64,000 nt of DNA, taken from assembly GCA_028551475.1 (NCBI GenBank), contig CM052361.1:26611491-26675490 (forward strand), in the 5' to 3' direction. This stretch comes from Casuarina equisetifolia. Its lineage: Eukaryota; Streptophyta; Magnoliopsida; Fagales; Casuarinaceae. Made by a program: the position numbers and the translations under genes. Below the pieces are notes generated by a model. The model saw only the letters and a list, made by a program, of their open reading frames with translations. It had not been told where the DNA came from and did not search any database. Positions 22,302 through 33,635 of this stretch are shown piece after piece (the stretch's first letter is position 1; each line of letters starts with the position of its first letter).

Positions 22302-24035
22302 ATGGATCCCTCCGGCGTCGGACCGACCACCATGCACCACATGGTTGCCATCCCTTTCCCGAGCCAAGGCCATATCAACTCCATGATGAGCCTCTGCAAG
22401 TTACTATCTTCCCGAAGGAACAACCTTCTCATTACCTTCGTTGTCACAGAGGAGTGGCTCAAGATCATCGGTTCCCAGCCGAAGCCGGAGTCCGTCAAGT
22501 TTGCCTTCATTCCCAACGTTGTCGAGCGCGCAACGGCAGTTGACTTTGGGGGCTCCAACGAGCTGGTCAAGACCCAAATGGAAGCTCCCTTTAAACGGGT
22601 CCTGGATCGGCTTGAGCCGCCGGTGACTCGACTTTTGGGGGACTTCGAGCTCCACCGGGAACCGACGTCGGGACTCAAAAGGAATATTCCGGTGGCACCA
22701 TTTTGGTCTATGTCGGCTTCTTTTTTCTCGCTCCTTCATCATTTTTATATTTTCACGGAAAAGGAATCCTTATCGGTTCACTGTCTAGGTAAGCACGGAA
22801 GGCTTTTTTTTTTAAAAAAAAAAAAAATTATTATTACTGTTATGAGTCTTAGAACTTCAAATGACATTGTTTAGTACTCCTACATCTTAGTACTCCTAGC
22901 AGGCTTGCAGCACTCATGCAATGCGCGTATTTCTCAATAGATAGTCTGTGCCATCAGTATTTGCATGAAGTGGGTGATCTTATAAGTGAAATTGGCTAGG
23001 ATTGTTTCTTATATGATTGCCATTACTCATTCCTTTAAATAAAACCTCCATTTGGGGGCCTGGAATAGGAGTAGATGTAAGCGGATCAACTACCCGTTTT
23101 CTTTCATGCTTTCTATTTTTACACTTTCTTTGCCTTTCTACTAAGCTAACATATTTCAAATGCGAAACAATTAGAAGGTCATGGAGTCAAACAAATAGAC
23201 AATGTATTGTGGATTACTTCAACATAGCTAGAAGATCAACGAACAATATTTTGTGAGAACAATCCATTGGGTATGGAAATTGTCTTCGAACGCTTTTCAA
23301 AGGTGCCTTAGGTTCAATATCTTCTCCTAAATTCTTTCGATGAACTTGGATTGCAAAACTTCGACACCTTGCAAGCAACATTCCCTTTCCCTGTACATGC
23401 TGTTGGCCATACCATACGTTACTTGGAAATAGCAGATGGTTACTTTGAGAGTGATCTTGACTATCTAAATTGGTTGGACTTGCAACCTAAAGACTCTGTA
23501 TTATATATTGCTTTGAGAGATTTCTTTGTGTTATTAAGTGCCCAAATGGATGAATTTGTTTCAGCGTTGCTGCAAAGTAGTGGGTTGTTTGATTCTTGTG
23601 GGTAGCTGTAGTGACATGGGTTTGGTCATGCTTTGGTGCGATCAGTCAAGGGTGTTGTGCCATCCTTCTATTGGGGGCTTTTGGTCACACTGCGGGTGGA
23701 ATTCCACTATAGAAGCTGTTTACGCAGCCGTTCCGATGCTTGCTTTCCTTCTATTTTTCGATCAAGTTCCCAATAGTCGGAACATTGTGGAAGAGTGGAA
23801 GAAAGGGTAGCTCGTAAATAGGGCAAACATCCGAAGCAAAATTTTGGTGCGAAGAGAAGCTATATCCGACCTTGTTAAAAGGTTTATGGGTCCTGACAAC
23901 AGTGACCGAAATGAAACTAAGAAAAGAGCAAGAGATATGAAAAACCTCTGTGATAGAGCAACTACAAATGGTGGATCATCTTGGGCTACCCTTGATGCAT
24001 TTATTGGTGACTTCTTAGAAGGTCATGCCCACTGA
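22302..24035 (+). pseudogene. UGT87A-like glycosyltransferase copy B, pseudogene
   Basis: Exon 1 (22302-22788) is open and starts like copy C, with catalytic-His motif QGHIN. It carries a short stretch out of register: HREPTSGLKRN replaces HRATDVGTRRN of copy D, because a lost base is offset by a gained base a few codons later. The donor AG|GTAAGC is at 22789, and the acceptor puts exon 2 at 23178-24035. Exon 2 has stops soon after its start (ITST then stop, KVP then stop) and a frame change just before the sugar-donor box. The box survives in another frame as MLWCDQSRVLC...HCGWNS...FFDQ. The C-terminus matches the other copies (DFLEGHAH). It cannot make a full enzyme. The decay lies mostly in exon 2, consistent with loss of function after duplication. 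Confidence 0.85.
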
Positions 24036-25185
24036 AAGTCCTTTGTAACTGAAGGATTTCTTCGTCGTAGTCGGACAAAATTTACTTCAGTTTCTTTCCA
24101 TGTATGTTAATTAGATTGTTTGTTTTGAAGTTGCATCAGTTTGGATAGTTTGGTGTGTTTGCCATACTTACCGTGTTTGATGTATTTTAAGTACATGAAT
24201 CTATTCAGCGTTTTGCATAGAGTCTGTATAAATATATGACCGGTTGTGGAAAAACCCTTATATTGTTTTTGTCAAATTGCGTACAAATTTTAATATGCAA
24301 TCAAAACAATGATTCATAATTTTTTTGGTACGTCAGTTGAGGTTATTTATTTATCTGTCTAGTTCGGTGGTGCTTAAAATCTCTAAGTTTCATGCTCGAT
24401 ACCCCTAAAATGTGTAAATGTAATTTAAAAAAAAAAAAACGATTTCACAAAGTGGTCCGTTCCCAAACCAATGGAGGATGTCCGTTGCTATATATATTTT
24501 TTTTGGGCATCAAAATGGTGGAAATTATTTCGTCTCGTCCCCCATTTTGCGTCAAAACAAAGAAACTTCTTGCCGTTGTCATCCTTGACGTCCTTCACAA
24601 GTTGAGCTCGAGGACGAGATGAGGAAGCACTTCCATTTCATTTTCAGTTAGTGCATGACAATGGCTCAACAACTCCCATCATTGATTTTGGTAATACCCT
24701 TTACTTATATCCATCAGATACATCCAGAATCATCCCTATATCTCAGCAACTAATTCACCTTTATGGGCGATACCTATACTGCTCGTTTCCTTTAACTCGG
24801 TTGGAAAAGGTATTGTAAGAGCACATTACATGGTATGACAATATACACACGTTCTAAGCATTAAAAAAAGAGAGCTTATTATAAGGACTTAATTTATAAA
24901 TAAAGGGGTTTCTATCTTAAAATATGAATTGTAATATTGTATAAAAAATAATATATTAAGAGTACTAGATATATACTAAATTTTTACAATTTCTAACATG
25001 TTCGTGTCTCTTCTTATTAAGCATAAAATTTAGTTTCTTAATAATGAATAAATGAGGTGAGATTATGGATATCATGCTATTATGAGATGTTAAACAAAAA
25101 TATAAATTTTGTTATAAAATATAAAGAATGATTCAAAACGAGCGCTTAAAATGTTATTAATGAAACTCAGCAGCACTAGCCAACT
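24036..25185. other. 3' flank of UGT copy B and AT-rich intergenic DNA
   Basis: Up to about 24790 this matches the region downstream of copy A with its solo LTR removed (GACAATGG.TCAACAACTCC, then AATACCCTTTACTTATATCC). From 24790 to 25185 it is AT-rich with no frame or motif I recognise. Confidence 0.45.
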
Positions 25186-25189
25186 CATT

Positions 25190-25500
25190 CGCCATCTGTT
25201 GCGGGCCTCCCTGGTTTCTGTTGGTTGTTTTGTTTGCTTTTGTGCATGAACATTTGTTATGCAGTGTGGGCGTTTGTTTTGTATGTTGGGCTTCTGTTGT
25301 GCAGAGCCCAGGGGATTTTGGTTATTTTGATAAAATGTTAAGGGCATACTGGGTTAGAGGGCTGCGTTGTCTCCAAAAGAGGGAAAATGACCACGTATTT
25401 ACTTGGGCAGAACTTTAAACCTTAGATGTAATGTCTATTCTGAGCCATTTTGTTCGACCGTGACACCATCGGCCGCCGACCCACTTTTTTTTTTTTTTTT
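25190..25500 (+). repeat. Inverted-duplication arm with 45445-45730
   Basis: Reverse-complemented, 45445-45730 aligns here. Shared blocks include AGAGCCCAGGGG, GGGCTGCGTTGTCTC, TTGGGCAGAAC and CATTTTGTTCGAC, ending in a poly-T tract (25483-25504) matching a poly-A tract there. Both copies lie beside RLCK relics oriented away from each other, so this is probably the 5' part of a duplicated kinase locus. No protein is recognisable. Confidence 0.6.
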
Positions 25501-25504
25501 TTTT

Positions 25505-26009
25505 CTTTGTGGTGTTTGGTAGCCTTTTTCTTAGATCTCTAGGCATCCAAACAAATGCTTGGCAGAAAGGTATTTGCTTTGGCTTATATGGCAACATCTC
25601 AAATTTTTTGGACAAGATAAGAGATGGAATTCCTAAGAATTGATATGCCGCTGCCTTTAGATGTCCTCAAGTGGTCATATGGGATGCAACCTGCATATTT
25701 GGCATGCTGACTATGGATACCTTGGGTGTTTTACTTTATATTTCGTGATTGAAAAGAAGCATAAATTGAAGTGCAGAGGTTTACGTTTTTGTTATGGTAT
25801 TTTGTTCATACAGGCAGAAGTGAATTATGTGGGACAGTTTTGTCATTCTCATCTTATGAAATTGTTGGCCAGTGTATGAGTTCCTGCCTCGGGGCAGCTT
25901 AGAAAACCATTTTTTCAGCAGTGATCTGTTCTACAATATCTCTTCACACGGTTGAATTAAGCAGGTTTGTTTGTGTTATGTAACTAAGAAAAATTAGTAA
26001 TTGTAGTTG
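25505..26009. other. Intergenic or intronic; no gene seen
   Basis: Short frames only. By position it could be intron or leader of the decayed kinase locus between the duplicated arm and the kinase exons. Confidence 0.35.
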
Positions 26010-26325
26010 CGCCAGGATGTTCTTATTTCCAACCTCTTTCTTGGAGCCTCCGGTCGAAGGTTGCTCTTGCCTTTCTTCACGGTGCTGAAACAAAAGTGAT
26101 ATATCGTGATTTTAGGACTTCTGATATCCTGCTTGACTCGGAATGTGACTTGTGAAGTAGGTTTTCATTTCTTCTATAACGTGGTCCCTTCTGAGAGATT
26201 CATTTTACATTATTGCTCTCTCCTAAAAGGTGTTTTTTTTTTCTTCTTCTTTCTGACATGGTCACAGCACTATAATTCGAAGCTCTCTGACTTTGGGTTG
26301 GCTAAGGATGGGCCAAAGCAATATG
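26010..26325 (+). pseudogene. RLCK (PBL-type) kinase pseudogene fragment
   Basis: Two exon-like pieces are visible. The first, near 26055-26150, reads [20 protein letters not shown] and then [12 protein letters not shown], matching the PBL-type pattern ALAFLH..ETPVIYRDFKTSNILLDSE. The second, near 26270-26310, reads HYNSKLSDFGLAKDGP, matching the DFG region. Between them is a short intron-like stretch. The catalytic IYRDFKTSN is IYRDFRTSD, and nothing follows the DFGLAKDGP motif: no activation segment or C-lobe is found. Receptor-like cytoplasmic kinases act in pattern-triggered immunity; this remnant cannot. Confidence 0.65.
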
Positions 26326-26399
26326 AAAAATTTAATTATGTATTATTATTAAATGGATATGTAAAATGAGATTCTCACCACATGCATAACAACTTCAGT

Positions 26400-27240
26400 A
26401 ATATGAATTCCAGCACTTATTGCGACAACAATCATGTGTCACTGCAATAAGTATTGCAGATTGTCTTATTAAGTCTTCTTTTAAATATTTACACGATTGT
26501 GACAACATGACCAACCCGCCATAACAAATGAAGCACACCATTTTGTTTAATTTACGGTAGCAGTAACTTCGGTGGAAAAAAGCTTCGCTTTTTCTCTCAT
26601 CCTCATGTCCAGACTGTTGGAAATGCTCTCCTCTTCAGTGGCTGAGCGTCAATTGGGTCTACCTCACAATGGTAATATTTTACCTCCCAGGTTTTAAGGA
26701 AAAGAAAATGTGGTCTTTCAAAAGGCACATAAACATCTTGTCTCTTCTTTTTGTTTTGTTTTTTATTTACAAAAATATAAGTTTATTTATTTAAGAGTGA
26801 GAGAATACAAAGATATCGGGACACATATCAACATTATAGGCACATGTATCTTCTAACTATATTACAATAAAATATTGCTTGAGAGGTTTTAATGTTCTTA
26901 AATAAATATATTTTTATTTATCTTAATTTTATATTATATATCTTTCTCATTTTCCATTCAAACTTTAAAATCTAATGGTATGTCTATGAAAAATATTGAG
27001 TACAAGGTGAAGCATTGAGAGATGTTGATAACTCATACTAAGATGACCATTAATTAGTTCTATTTTGAGGTATCACTTTGTTGAATATTCACAATAGGTT
27101 TTGAATTATGTTTTAAATCCAACAAATCAGGATATGAATCACACTGCCACTTTGATCCAATGTCCAACTCCAGAAGAAAGTTTATGCTTCTTATATTTCC
27201 GATTTTTGGATGAGATGGTACCTTAATAGAAATACTGTAC
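26400..27240. other. Intergenic; no gene seen
   Basis: AT-rich, with several low-complexity runs. I see no coding frame, repeat partner or RNA gene. Confidence 0.4.
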
Positions 27241-27244
27241 TACT

Positions 27245-27845
27245 ACACTGAAGACAATCAAGCCCCAAGTCTTTCTTTTTCTTTTTGGTGGGGGACGAGG
27301 TCTCAGAAAGGATCTTATTCGTCTAGGAAAGAAATATGGAGCACGTGTATACTTGGAACGTGGGTAACCTCTCTCAGAGCAAAAATGTATAATGAAGTAC
27401 GATTTGTCTTGGCACTAGGTACGGTCAAGCCCCAAGTCTTTCTTTTTTCCTTTCGGAAGAGGTCTTATAAAGGATCTTATCTGTCTAGGAAAGAGAGAAT
27501 AGAATGCATGTAATAGAAGCAAACAATAAGGAAGACGGTGGGACATTATACATAGAACGTGGGTGACCTTCTCTATGATAAAAAATATATTATAGAGCAC
27601 AACTTGTCTCGGCACTAGGTATAGTCAATCCTCAAGTCTTTGTTTTTCTTTCGTAGGAACGAGGCCTCAAAAAGGATCTTATCTGTCTAGGAAAGAGGGA
27701 ATAGAATGCATTTGATAGAAGCAAGCAATATGTAAGACGGTAGGGCATTATCTTAGAACTTGGGTAACCTTCTCTCATCACGTATAATGCACAATTAAAT
27801 ATCACTTCAACAAAAAAATAATTAAAAGAAATTAAGATAAACGAA
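27245..27845. repeat. Three tandem units of the CAAGCCCCAAGTCTTTC repeat family
   Basis: Units start near 27248, 27423 and 27626 (CAAGCCCCAAGTCTTTCTTT or a close variant), each with GGATCTTAT.CGTCTAGG and AGAATGCAT.. blocks. They match the units at 14456-14800 and mark the left edge of the segmental duplication that carries UGT copies A and C. Confidence 0.65.
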
Positions 27846-27849
27846 ATGG

Positions 27850-28440
27850 GGAAATAGTACACACACTTTTTATGATATTTCCTATGATTTGTCACTGATT
27901 TACCTCATTTCTAATTCTAGGAAAGGATTGTTCTATTTTTTCCACTCTAGTATTGTTGTATTATCTTGTTTCTCACTATCTTCTGAAGTGTCTACACTCT
28001 ATGCAGCAGGCACTTCCTCGTCACTTCCAGCTTCACTTTATTCTTTTTCATTTTCATAAAAAATGACATGTATAGACTTCTCAACTATTTGTGCCCACTT
28101 GTTACAAACTCTATAAGACTTAATAGTATAAGAATATCCAAAGAAAATTTCCTCATCTCTTATGGAATCAAACTTTCCTAAGGAATCATTTCCAGCATTT
28201 AAAACAAGACATTTGAAGCTGTATGAATAAAAATATGAAATATTTGACTTCCTTTCAAAAATTAGTTCAAAAGCAGTTAATTTTAAAATTGGCCTAATAA
28301 ACACTTTATATGAAATGTAACAAGTTGTGTGTATTGCTTCATTCAAAAAATGTTTACACAATTTGCTGTTGCACAACATGGTTTTAGCCATTTTTTCTAA
28401 AGCTCTATTTTTTTTTTTTTGAAGTGTTTTATACGTCTTG
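27850..28440 (-). mobile_element. Ty1/copia integrase-region fragment
   Basis: The minus strand shows a 117-codon stretch (28038-28391) starting MAKTMLCNSKLCKHFLNEA, with LGKFDSIRDEEIFFGYS further on. This is the conserved end of a copia integrase and the linker before reverse transcriptase. No LTR or other domain is nearby. It is a broken fossil shared with 15690-16300; the copy here is the better preserved. Confidence 0.75.
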
Positions 28441-29150
28441 CAACTAGAGACCTAACTTTATGAATCTTCATCTAGTTCAAACAGCTATTCCTTGGTTGTA
28501 TACTCCCAAAGGATCAATTTTTTACCAAGAGTTCACCCATGATCACATAGATTTAGAAGTTAAGAGATCTCATATGTGCCTTGTTTGTGTGATTTATTTA
28601 TTCCTTGACTTTTCATATACGTAGGTCACTTTCAACTTGTATATAATTAGTTCCAAGAAACTTTAGCACTACGTATCTAAATTCAATAAAATACAAAAGT
28701 TAGGAATGTTTGCACAAACCCTAATTTAGCTCCTTTATGTTTTGAAGTCATTTTTAATGTCCAACTAGTAAATAATTAGTCAAATGTTTTGTAAAGGATT
28801 CTTATGCAAATATTCCCAAGCATTCAAAAAAAAAAAAAGTAAGATTTCTCCTCATTTTGATTTTTTTTTTTTTTTGAAATCGCATGTATGTTACCTAAGA
28901 GTTCTTTCCATCCCTTTAAAAGAATGACATTAAAAAAGACTTCTTCCCATCGAGAAAAAGTGATTATTGGAAGTTTGTAAACGTGAAGAGCCATTAATAC
29001 GACAGAGTAGAGAGGAGTTTGAAGGCATCGGTATCCCTCAAATTTGGCAAGAGCACGATTTGCATATCGTGAGGAAGTGAAGTTTGGTCGGATCGGCATT
29101 CTCTTTTCTGTATAGCGTCGTACTCTCAGCTTTCCCGAGAGGCCTCAATA
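28423..29150. repeat. Segmental-duplication flank upstream of UGT copy C
   Basis: This single copy of the ~500-bp repeat is followed by a stretch matching 17270-17510 (GACAGAGTAGAG.GGAGTTTGA, GCATCGGTATC, GTATAGCGTCG). It shows that copies A and C were duplicated together with several kilobases of upstream sequence. Confidence 0.6.
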
Positions 29151-29249
29151 GCCCATGTTTGCACGTGTAGCTCACCCCATTTCCAGATATGCATTTCGCA
29201 ATCAAACGCAACTTATTCCCTGAGAAAGCAAGAAGGCCAAAGGTAAGAG

Positions 29250-29403
29250 AGAACCGAGTATAATAACAATTTATCTTCCAACTTGGGAACTTGGAAGATG
29301 GCCGGCCTACCTCGGTAAACAAAACTAAGTCAACAGCCAAGAGACTCAAGCCAAACCCGATCCAGAAACTCATCAAACCCATAAGCTAGGTATCCTCCTG
29401 TCC
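29250..29403 (+). promoter_or_regulatory. Proximal promoter/5' leader of UGT copy C
   Basis: It is conserved with copies A and D over about 150 bp. GTATAATA at 29258-29265 is a TATA-like site about 146 bp before the ATG. AGTCAA at 29328-29333 is a minus-strand TTGACT W-box core. Role inferred from conservation. Confidence 0.45.
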
Positions 29404-31145
29404 ATGGATCCCTCCGGCGTCGGACCGACCAGCATGCACCACATGGTGGCCATCCCTTTCCCATGCCAAGGCCACATCAACTCCATGATGAGCCTCTGCA
29501 AGTTACTATCTTCACGAAGGAGCAACCTTCTCATAACCTTCGTTGTCACCGAAGAGTGGCTCCAAGTCATCGGTTCCCAGCCGAAGCAGGAGTCCGTCAA
29601 GTTCGCCTCGATTCCCAACGTCGTCGAGCGCGCAAAAGCTGGTGACTTTGGAGGCTTCAACGAACTGGTCAAGACCCAAATGGAAGCTCCCTTCGAACGG
29701 GTCCTGGATCGGCTTGAGCCACCGGTGACTCGACTTTTGGGGGACTTCGAGCTTCAGTGGGCAATCGGAGTCGGGACTCGGAGGAATATTCCGGTGGCAT
29801 CATTTTGGTCTATGTCGGCATCTTTTTTCTCGGTCCTTCATCATTTTTATATTTTCACGGAAAAGGAATCCTTATCGGTTCACTGTTTAGGTAAGCACGA
29901 AAGGCCTTTTTTTTTAATTTTTTTTTAATTGTCACTGTTATGAGCTCTAGAACTTAAAATTACATGGGTTAGTACTCCTAGCTTCAGTGGGCTTGCAGCA
30001 CTCACGTAGTGCACGTAACTCTCAGTAGATAGTCTTTGCACGAAGTGGGTGATCTTATAAGTGGAACGGGCTAGGATTGTTTCTCATATATTTCCATTAC
30101 TCATTCCTTTAAATCAACCTCCAATTGGGGCCTGGAATAGGAGCACATGTAAGCGGATCAACTCCCCGTCCTTTCTCATGCTTTTTATCTTTACACTTTC
30201 TTTGTCCTTGTACTAAGCCAACATATTTCAAATGCAAAACATTGAGAAGGTCATGGAGACAAGCAAATAGGCAACGTACCCGGGATTACTTCAACACAGC
30301 TAGAAGATCTACGAACAATATTTCGTGAGAACGATCCATTGGGCATGGAAACGGTCTTCGAATGCTTTTTAGAGGTGCCTCAGGTACAATTCCTTCTCCT
30401 AAATTCTTTTTATGAACTTGAACCGCAAGCCTTCGACACCTTGCAAGCAACATTTCCTTTCCCTGTACGCGCTGTTGGCCCTGCCATACGTTACTTGGAA
30501 ATTGCAGATGGTTCCTCTAAAACCACAAGTGAGAGTGATCCTAGCTATCTGAAATGGTTGGACTTGCAACCTAAGGAGTCTGTATTGTATATCGCTATGG
30601 GAAGTTTCTTTGCGCTATCAAGTGCCCAAATGGATGAATTTGTTGCAGCTCTGCGAAGTAGTGGGGTTCGATTCTTGTGGGTGGCTCGAGAAGAGGCTAC
30701 TCGATTGAAAGATAGTTGTGGTGATATGGGTTTGATCGTGCATTGGTGTGATCAATTGAGGGTGTTGTGCCATCCTTCTATTGGGGGCTTTTGGTCCCAC
30801 TGCGGGTGGAATTCCTCTGCAGAAGCTGTTTATGCAGCCGTTCCAATGCTTGCTTTCCCTTTATTTTTCGATCAAGTTCCCAATAGTCGAAACATTGTTG
30901 AATATTGGAAGAACGGGTGGCCCGTAAAGAGAGCAAACATGGGTAGCCAAATTTTGGTGGGAAGAGAAGCTATATCCAACCTTGTTAAAAGGTTCATGGA
31001 ACCTGACTGCCGTGAACGAAATGAAACTAAGAAAAGAGCAAGAGATTTGAAAAACCTCTGTGATAGAGCAATTACAAATGGTGGATCATCTTGGGCTACC
31101 CTTGATGCATTTATTGGTGACTTCTTAGAAGGTCATGCCCATTGA
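29404..31145 (+). CDS. UGT87A-like UDP-glycosyltransferase copy C, two exons, intact
   Basis: Exon 1 is 29404-29890, the intron 29891-30249 (AG|GTAAGC donor, GAAG acceptor, phase 1), and exon 2 30250-31145; 487 + 896 = 1383 bp codes for 460 residues. The N-terminal domain has the catalytic His in CQGHIN (His24) and its partner Asp in LGDFELQW (Asp114). The plant sugar-donor (PSPG) box is residues 328-371, from WCDQLRVLC through HCGWNS (His346) to FFDQ, 44 residues as expected. The final Gln is typical of UDP-glucose users. The protein has no signal peptide or membrane segment and should act in the cytosol. The acceptor is unknown; Arabidopsis UGT87A2 affects flowering time, but its substrate cannot be carried over. 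The start is chosen because all copies share MDPSGV. It is the only member of the A-D subgroup with every exon open. Confidence 0.9.
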
Positions 31146-31695
31146 ATGCTTTGTAAGTGAAGGATTTCTAAGTCGTAGTTGGACAAAATTTACTTCAGTT
31201 TCTTTCCATGTATGTTAATTAGATTGTTTGTTTCGAAGTTGCATTAGTTTGGATACTTTGGCGTGTTTAGTTTGGTGTGTTTGCCCATATTTACCATGTT
31301 TGATGTATTTTAAGTACACGAATCTATTCAGTGTTTTGCATAAAGTCTGTATAAATACAGGCTATTTGATCAGTTGTGGAAAACCCCTTATGACTGTTGA
31401 AAGTTATTCATCAACAATGAAAAACTTTGGCATCTCATTGTTGGATCACCATTGGTAAACAAGTCCCATACGCCTTTCAGTACAACAAATGGTTAGTAAA
31501 CAATGGTTGTCATTCTTTCCAGATGGATAAATGGTTAGAAAAGCCTTTGTGGTTCCCTTCTTGTGACGGTGACTAGCACAATATAAGAGATGTTTTATTA
31601 GATGAGGCATACTTGGAATCAACACTATCCCCATGTCTATTGGTACAAGCATAACAGATTTCTCTTAATAAGGCTCTAAACAAGTTAATATTTTA
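31146..31695. other. 3' flank of UGT copy C and intergenic DNA
   Basis: Up to about 31390 it matches the 3' flanks of copies A and B (TCTTTCCATGTATGTTAATTAG, then a GATGTATTTTAAGTACA block). The remainder may be the degraded 5' side of the LINE that follows; I cannot confirm that. Confidence 0.4.
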
Positions 31696-31699
31696 ACTC

Positions 31700-32620
31700 T
31701 TTTTTTTTTGTGGCCTTAGTATATGATAATATAAGAATGCAATGTGATAAGGTGACCAGGAGTAAGTTTATTTGGAACATATATTTATTTTTGAAGATTG
31801 GTCTTTTCATGTGGCAAATAATGCATAATGGCTTCCCCATGAATTCTAATGTGCAAAAATATGGTTTTTTTCCACTTGCCTTTAAATGTGCATGATGTTC
31901 TCAATCTTAGTGGGAATCTACTAATCATTTGTTTTGTCAAGGGAAGTTGGCTAATGACTTATGGTAGTATTTTTGTACCATTCTCAATATATTAGTAAGA
32001 AGAAACTTGGTGTTTGTTTTTGTCATGGATTGGTTCAAAAAGGCTAGTAATGTTTCTCAAGTTGGGATAGCTATTGCTCTTGTGAGATGCTACATTCTTT
32101 TCCAAATATGGTTGAATAGGAACAATGTATTATATTCAGACCAAAGGTTCTTTCTCCCGCTTATGACAGGTGTAATGCATTCTAAGGTTCAAATTAGAAT
32201 GGCCAACTTCAGAAGTACTAAACTTCCTTCCCTTATAAAATGCTCTTGCCCACAAGTCTTGCAAATTCCTATTTCAAACCCTCTAACCTTGTAGGGTCAG
32301 ATGGTACAATGAAGGATCCCTTTCCTTGGTTCATTGAGGTTAAGTACTGACAATTCTTGTGTTGATGGTAATGTGTGCAGGTGGAGGTATGGTTTGAGAC
32401 TCCAATAATAGTGTGCATTTGACATATGTGGTTAACTTAGGAAAGAAAAATAATGCTATAGTTGACGTCTTGGCATTATTAGAAGGTTTAAAGCTTTGTC
32501 GTCAAAGGCATTTTTCTTGTCTAAGATTAAAGTTGACGCCTAGTATTATGATCCAATGCATTAAGGGTGATTTTCTAGTCATTCAAAGTTAGTATATCCT
32601 TTTCGGCAATGTTCCAATCA
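31700..32620 (+). mobile_element. LINE (L1-like) ORF2 3' part, degraded
   Basis: Pieces of the plant L1 ORF2 C-terminus occur in order on the + strand. A zf-RVT-like stretch lies near 31760-31930: KFIWNIYLFLKIGLFMWQIM, then FPMNSNVQKYGFFP, then ESTNHLFCQ after a stop. A linker near 32030-32130 follows (IWLNRNNVLYSDQ). An RNase H-like region lies near 32350-32560 (DGNVCRWRYGLR, then ALLEGLKLCRQRHF). Several stops and frame changes interrupt it, and the reverse transcriptase core is missing. There is no poly-A tail, so the 3' end is truncated by the inverted UGT shards that follow. Confidence 0.6.
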
Positions 32621-32749
32621 CATCTCTCCAAATATCCAAATATCCAAATATTCATCAGAGGAACCATTTGCAATTTCTAGGTAATGTATGGCAAGGCCAA
32701 CAATGTATACAAGGAAAGGGATTCAAGTTTATAGAAAGAACTAAGGAGA

Positions 32750-32945
32750 AGATATTGTACCTAAGGCACGTTTAAAAAGAGTTCAAAGACCATTTCCATG
32801 CCCTGTGGATTGTTCTCATGAAGTACTATTTGTAAATCTTCTAGCTGTGTTGAAGTAATCTCAAGTATATGGTTGAGGCACTAAAGCACCTTTGACAAGC
32901 ATTTGAAGAACGTTTCCATGCCCAATGGATTGTTCTGATGAATAT
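32750..32945 (-). pseudogene. Two inverted shards of UGT exon 2 start
   Basis: Reverse-complemented, 32885-32945 matches the exon 2 segment coding the TIFRENDPLGMETVFECF region, and 32750-32870 matches the same segment extended to the ITSTQLEDL region. Two copies of the same piece thus lie in tandem, inverted relative to the UGT half-gene starting immediately to the right. They have no coding potential. Confidence 0.65.
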
Positions 32946-33619
32946 TGTTCGGACTCTAGCCATGAGTATTTGCATTAAGTGGATGATCTTATAAGTGGAA
33001 TTAGCAAGGATTGTCTCTTACATAATTGTCATTACACATTCCTTTAAATCAACCTCCATTTGGGCCCTAGAACTGAAACAACTCCCTATCCTCTTTCATG
33101 CTTTTCATTTTTACACTTTCTGTCTTTGTATTAAGCCAACATATTTCAATTGCAAAACATCAAGATAGGTCATGGAGGCAAACAAATTGACTACGTACCC
33201 AAGATTACTTCAACACAACTAGGAGAATTGTCTTCAACTCTTTTCAAAGATGTCTCAAGTACAATACCTTCTCCATAATTCTTTCTCTAAACTTGAACCC
33301 CAAGCCTTCAACACCTTCAAACAACATTCCCTTTCCTTGTACACGTAATGGGCATTGCCATACATTACTTGAAAATTGCAAATCATTCCCCTAAAACCAT
33401 GTGTGAGAATGACACTATCTAAAATGGTTGGACTTGCAACCTAAAGAGGTTGTATTGTATATAGCTTTGGGAAGTTTTGATGTGCTATCAAGCACCCAAA
33501 TGGATGAAGTTATTGCAGCATTGCAAAGTGGTGGGGTTTGGTTCTTGCAGATGGCTCGAGAATAGGCTCCTCGATTAAAAGATAGTTGTGGTGATATAAG
33601 TTTGATTGTGCATTGGTTG
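32946..33619 (+). pseudogene. UGT intron-exon 2 half-gene, truncated
   Basis: The left part (32950-33165) matches the UGT intron (CCATGAGTATTTGCATTAAG, CATTCCTTTAAATCAACCTCC). From about 33168 it matches exon 2, with indels and stops, through the WLDLQP and SSAQMDE equivalents and the ARE and DSCGD equivalents. It ends abruptly at GTGCATTGG (33619), the same point where the minus-strand fragment at 14.28 kb ends, and joins the flank of an RBR unit. There is no exon 1 and no sugar-donor box. Confidence 0.75.
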
Positions 33620-33635
33620 TTAGTGCACCATATCA

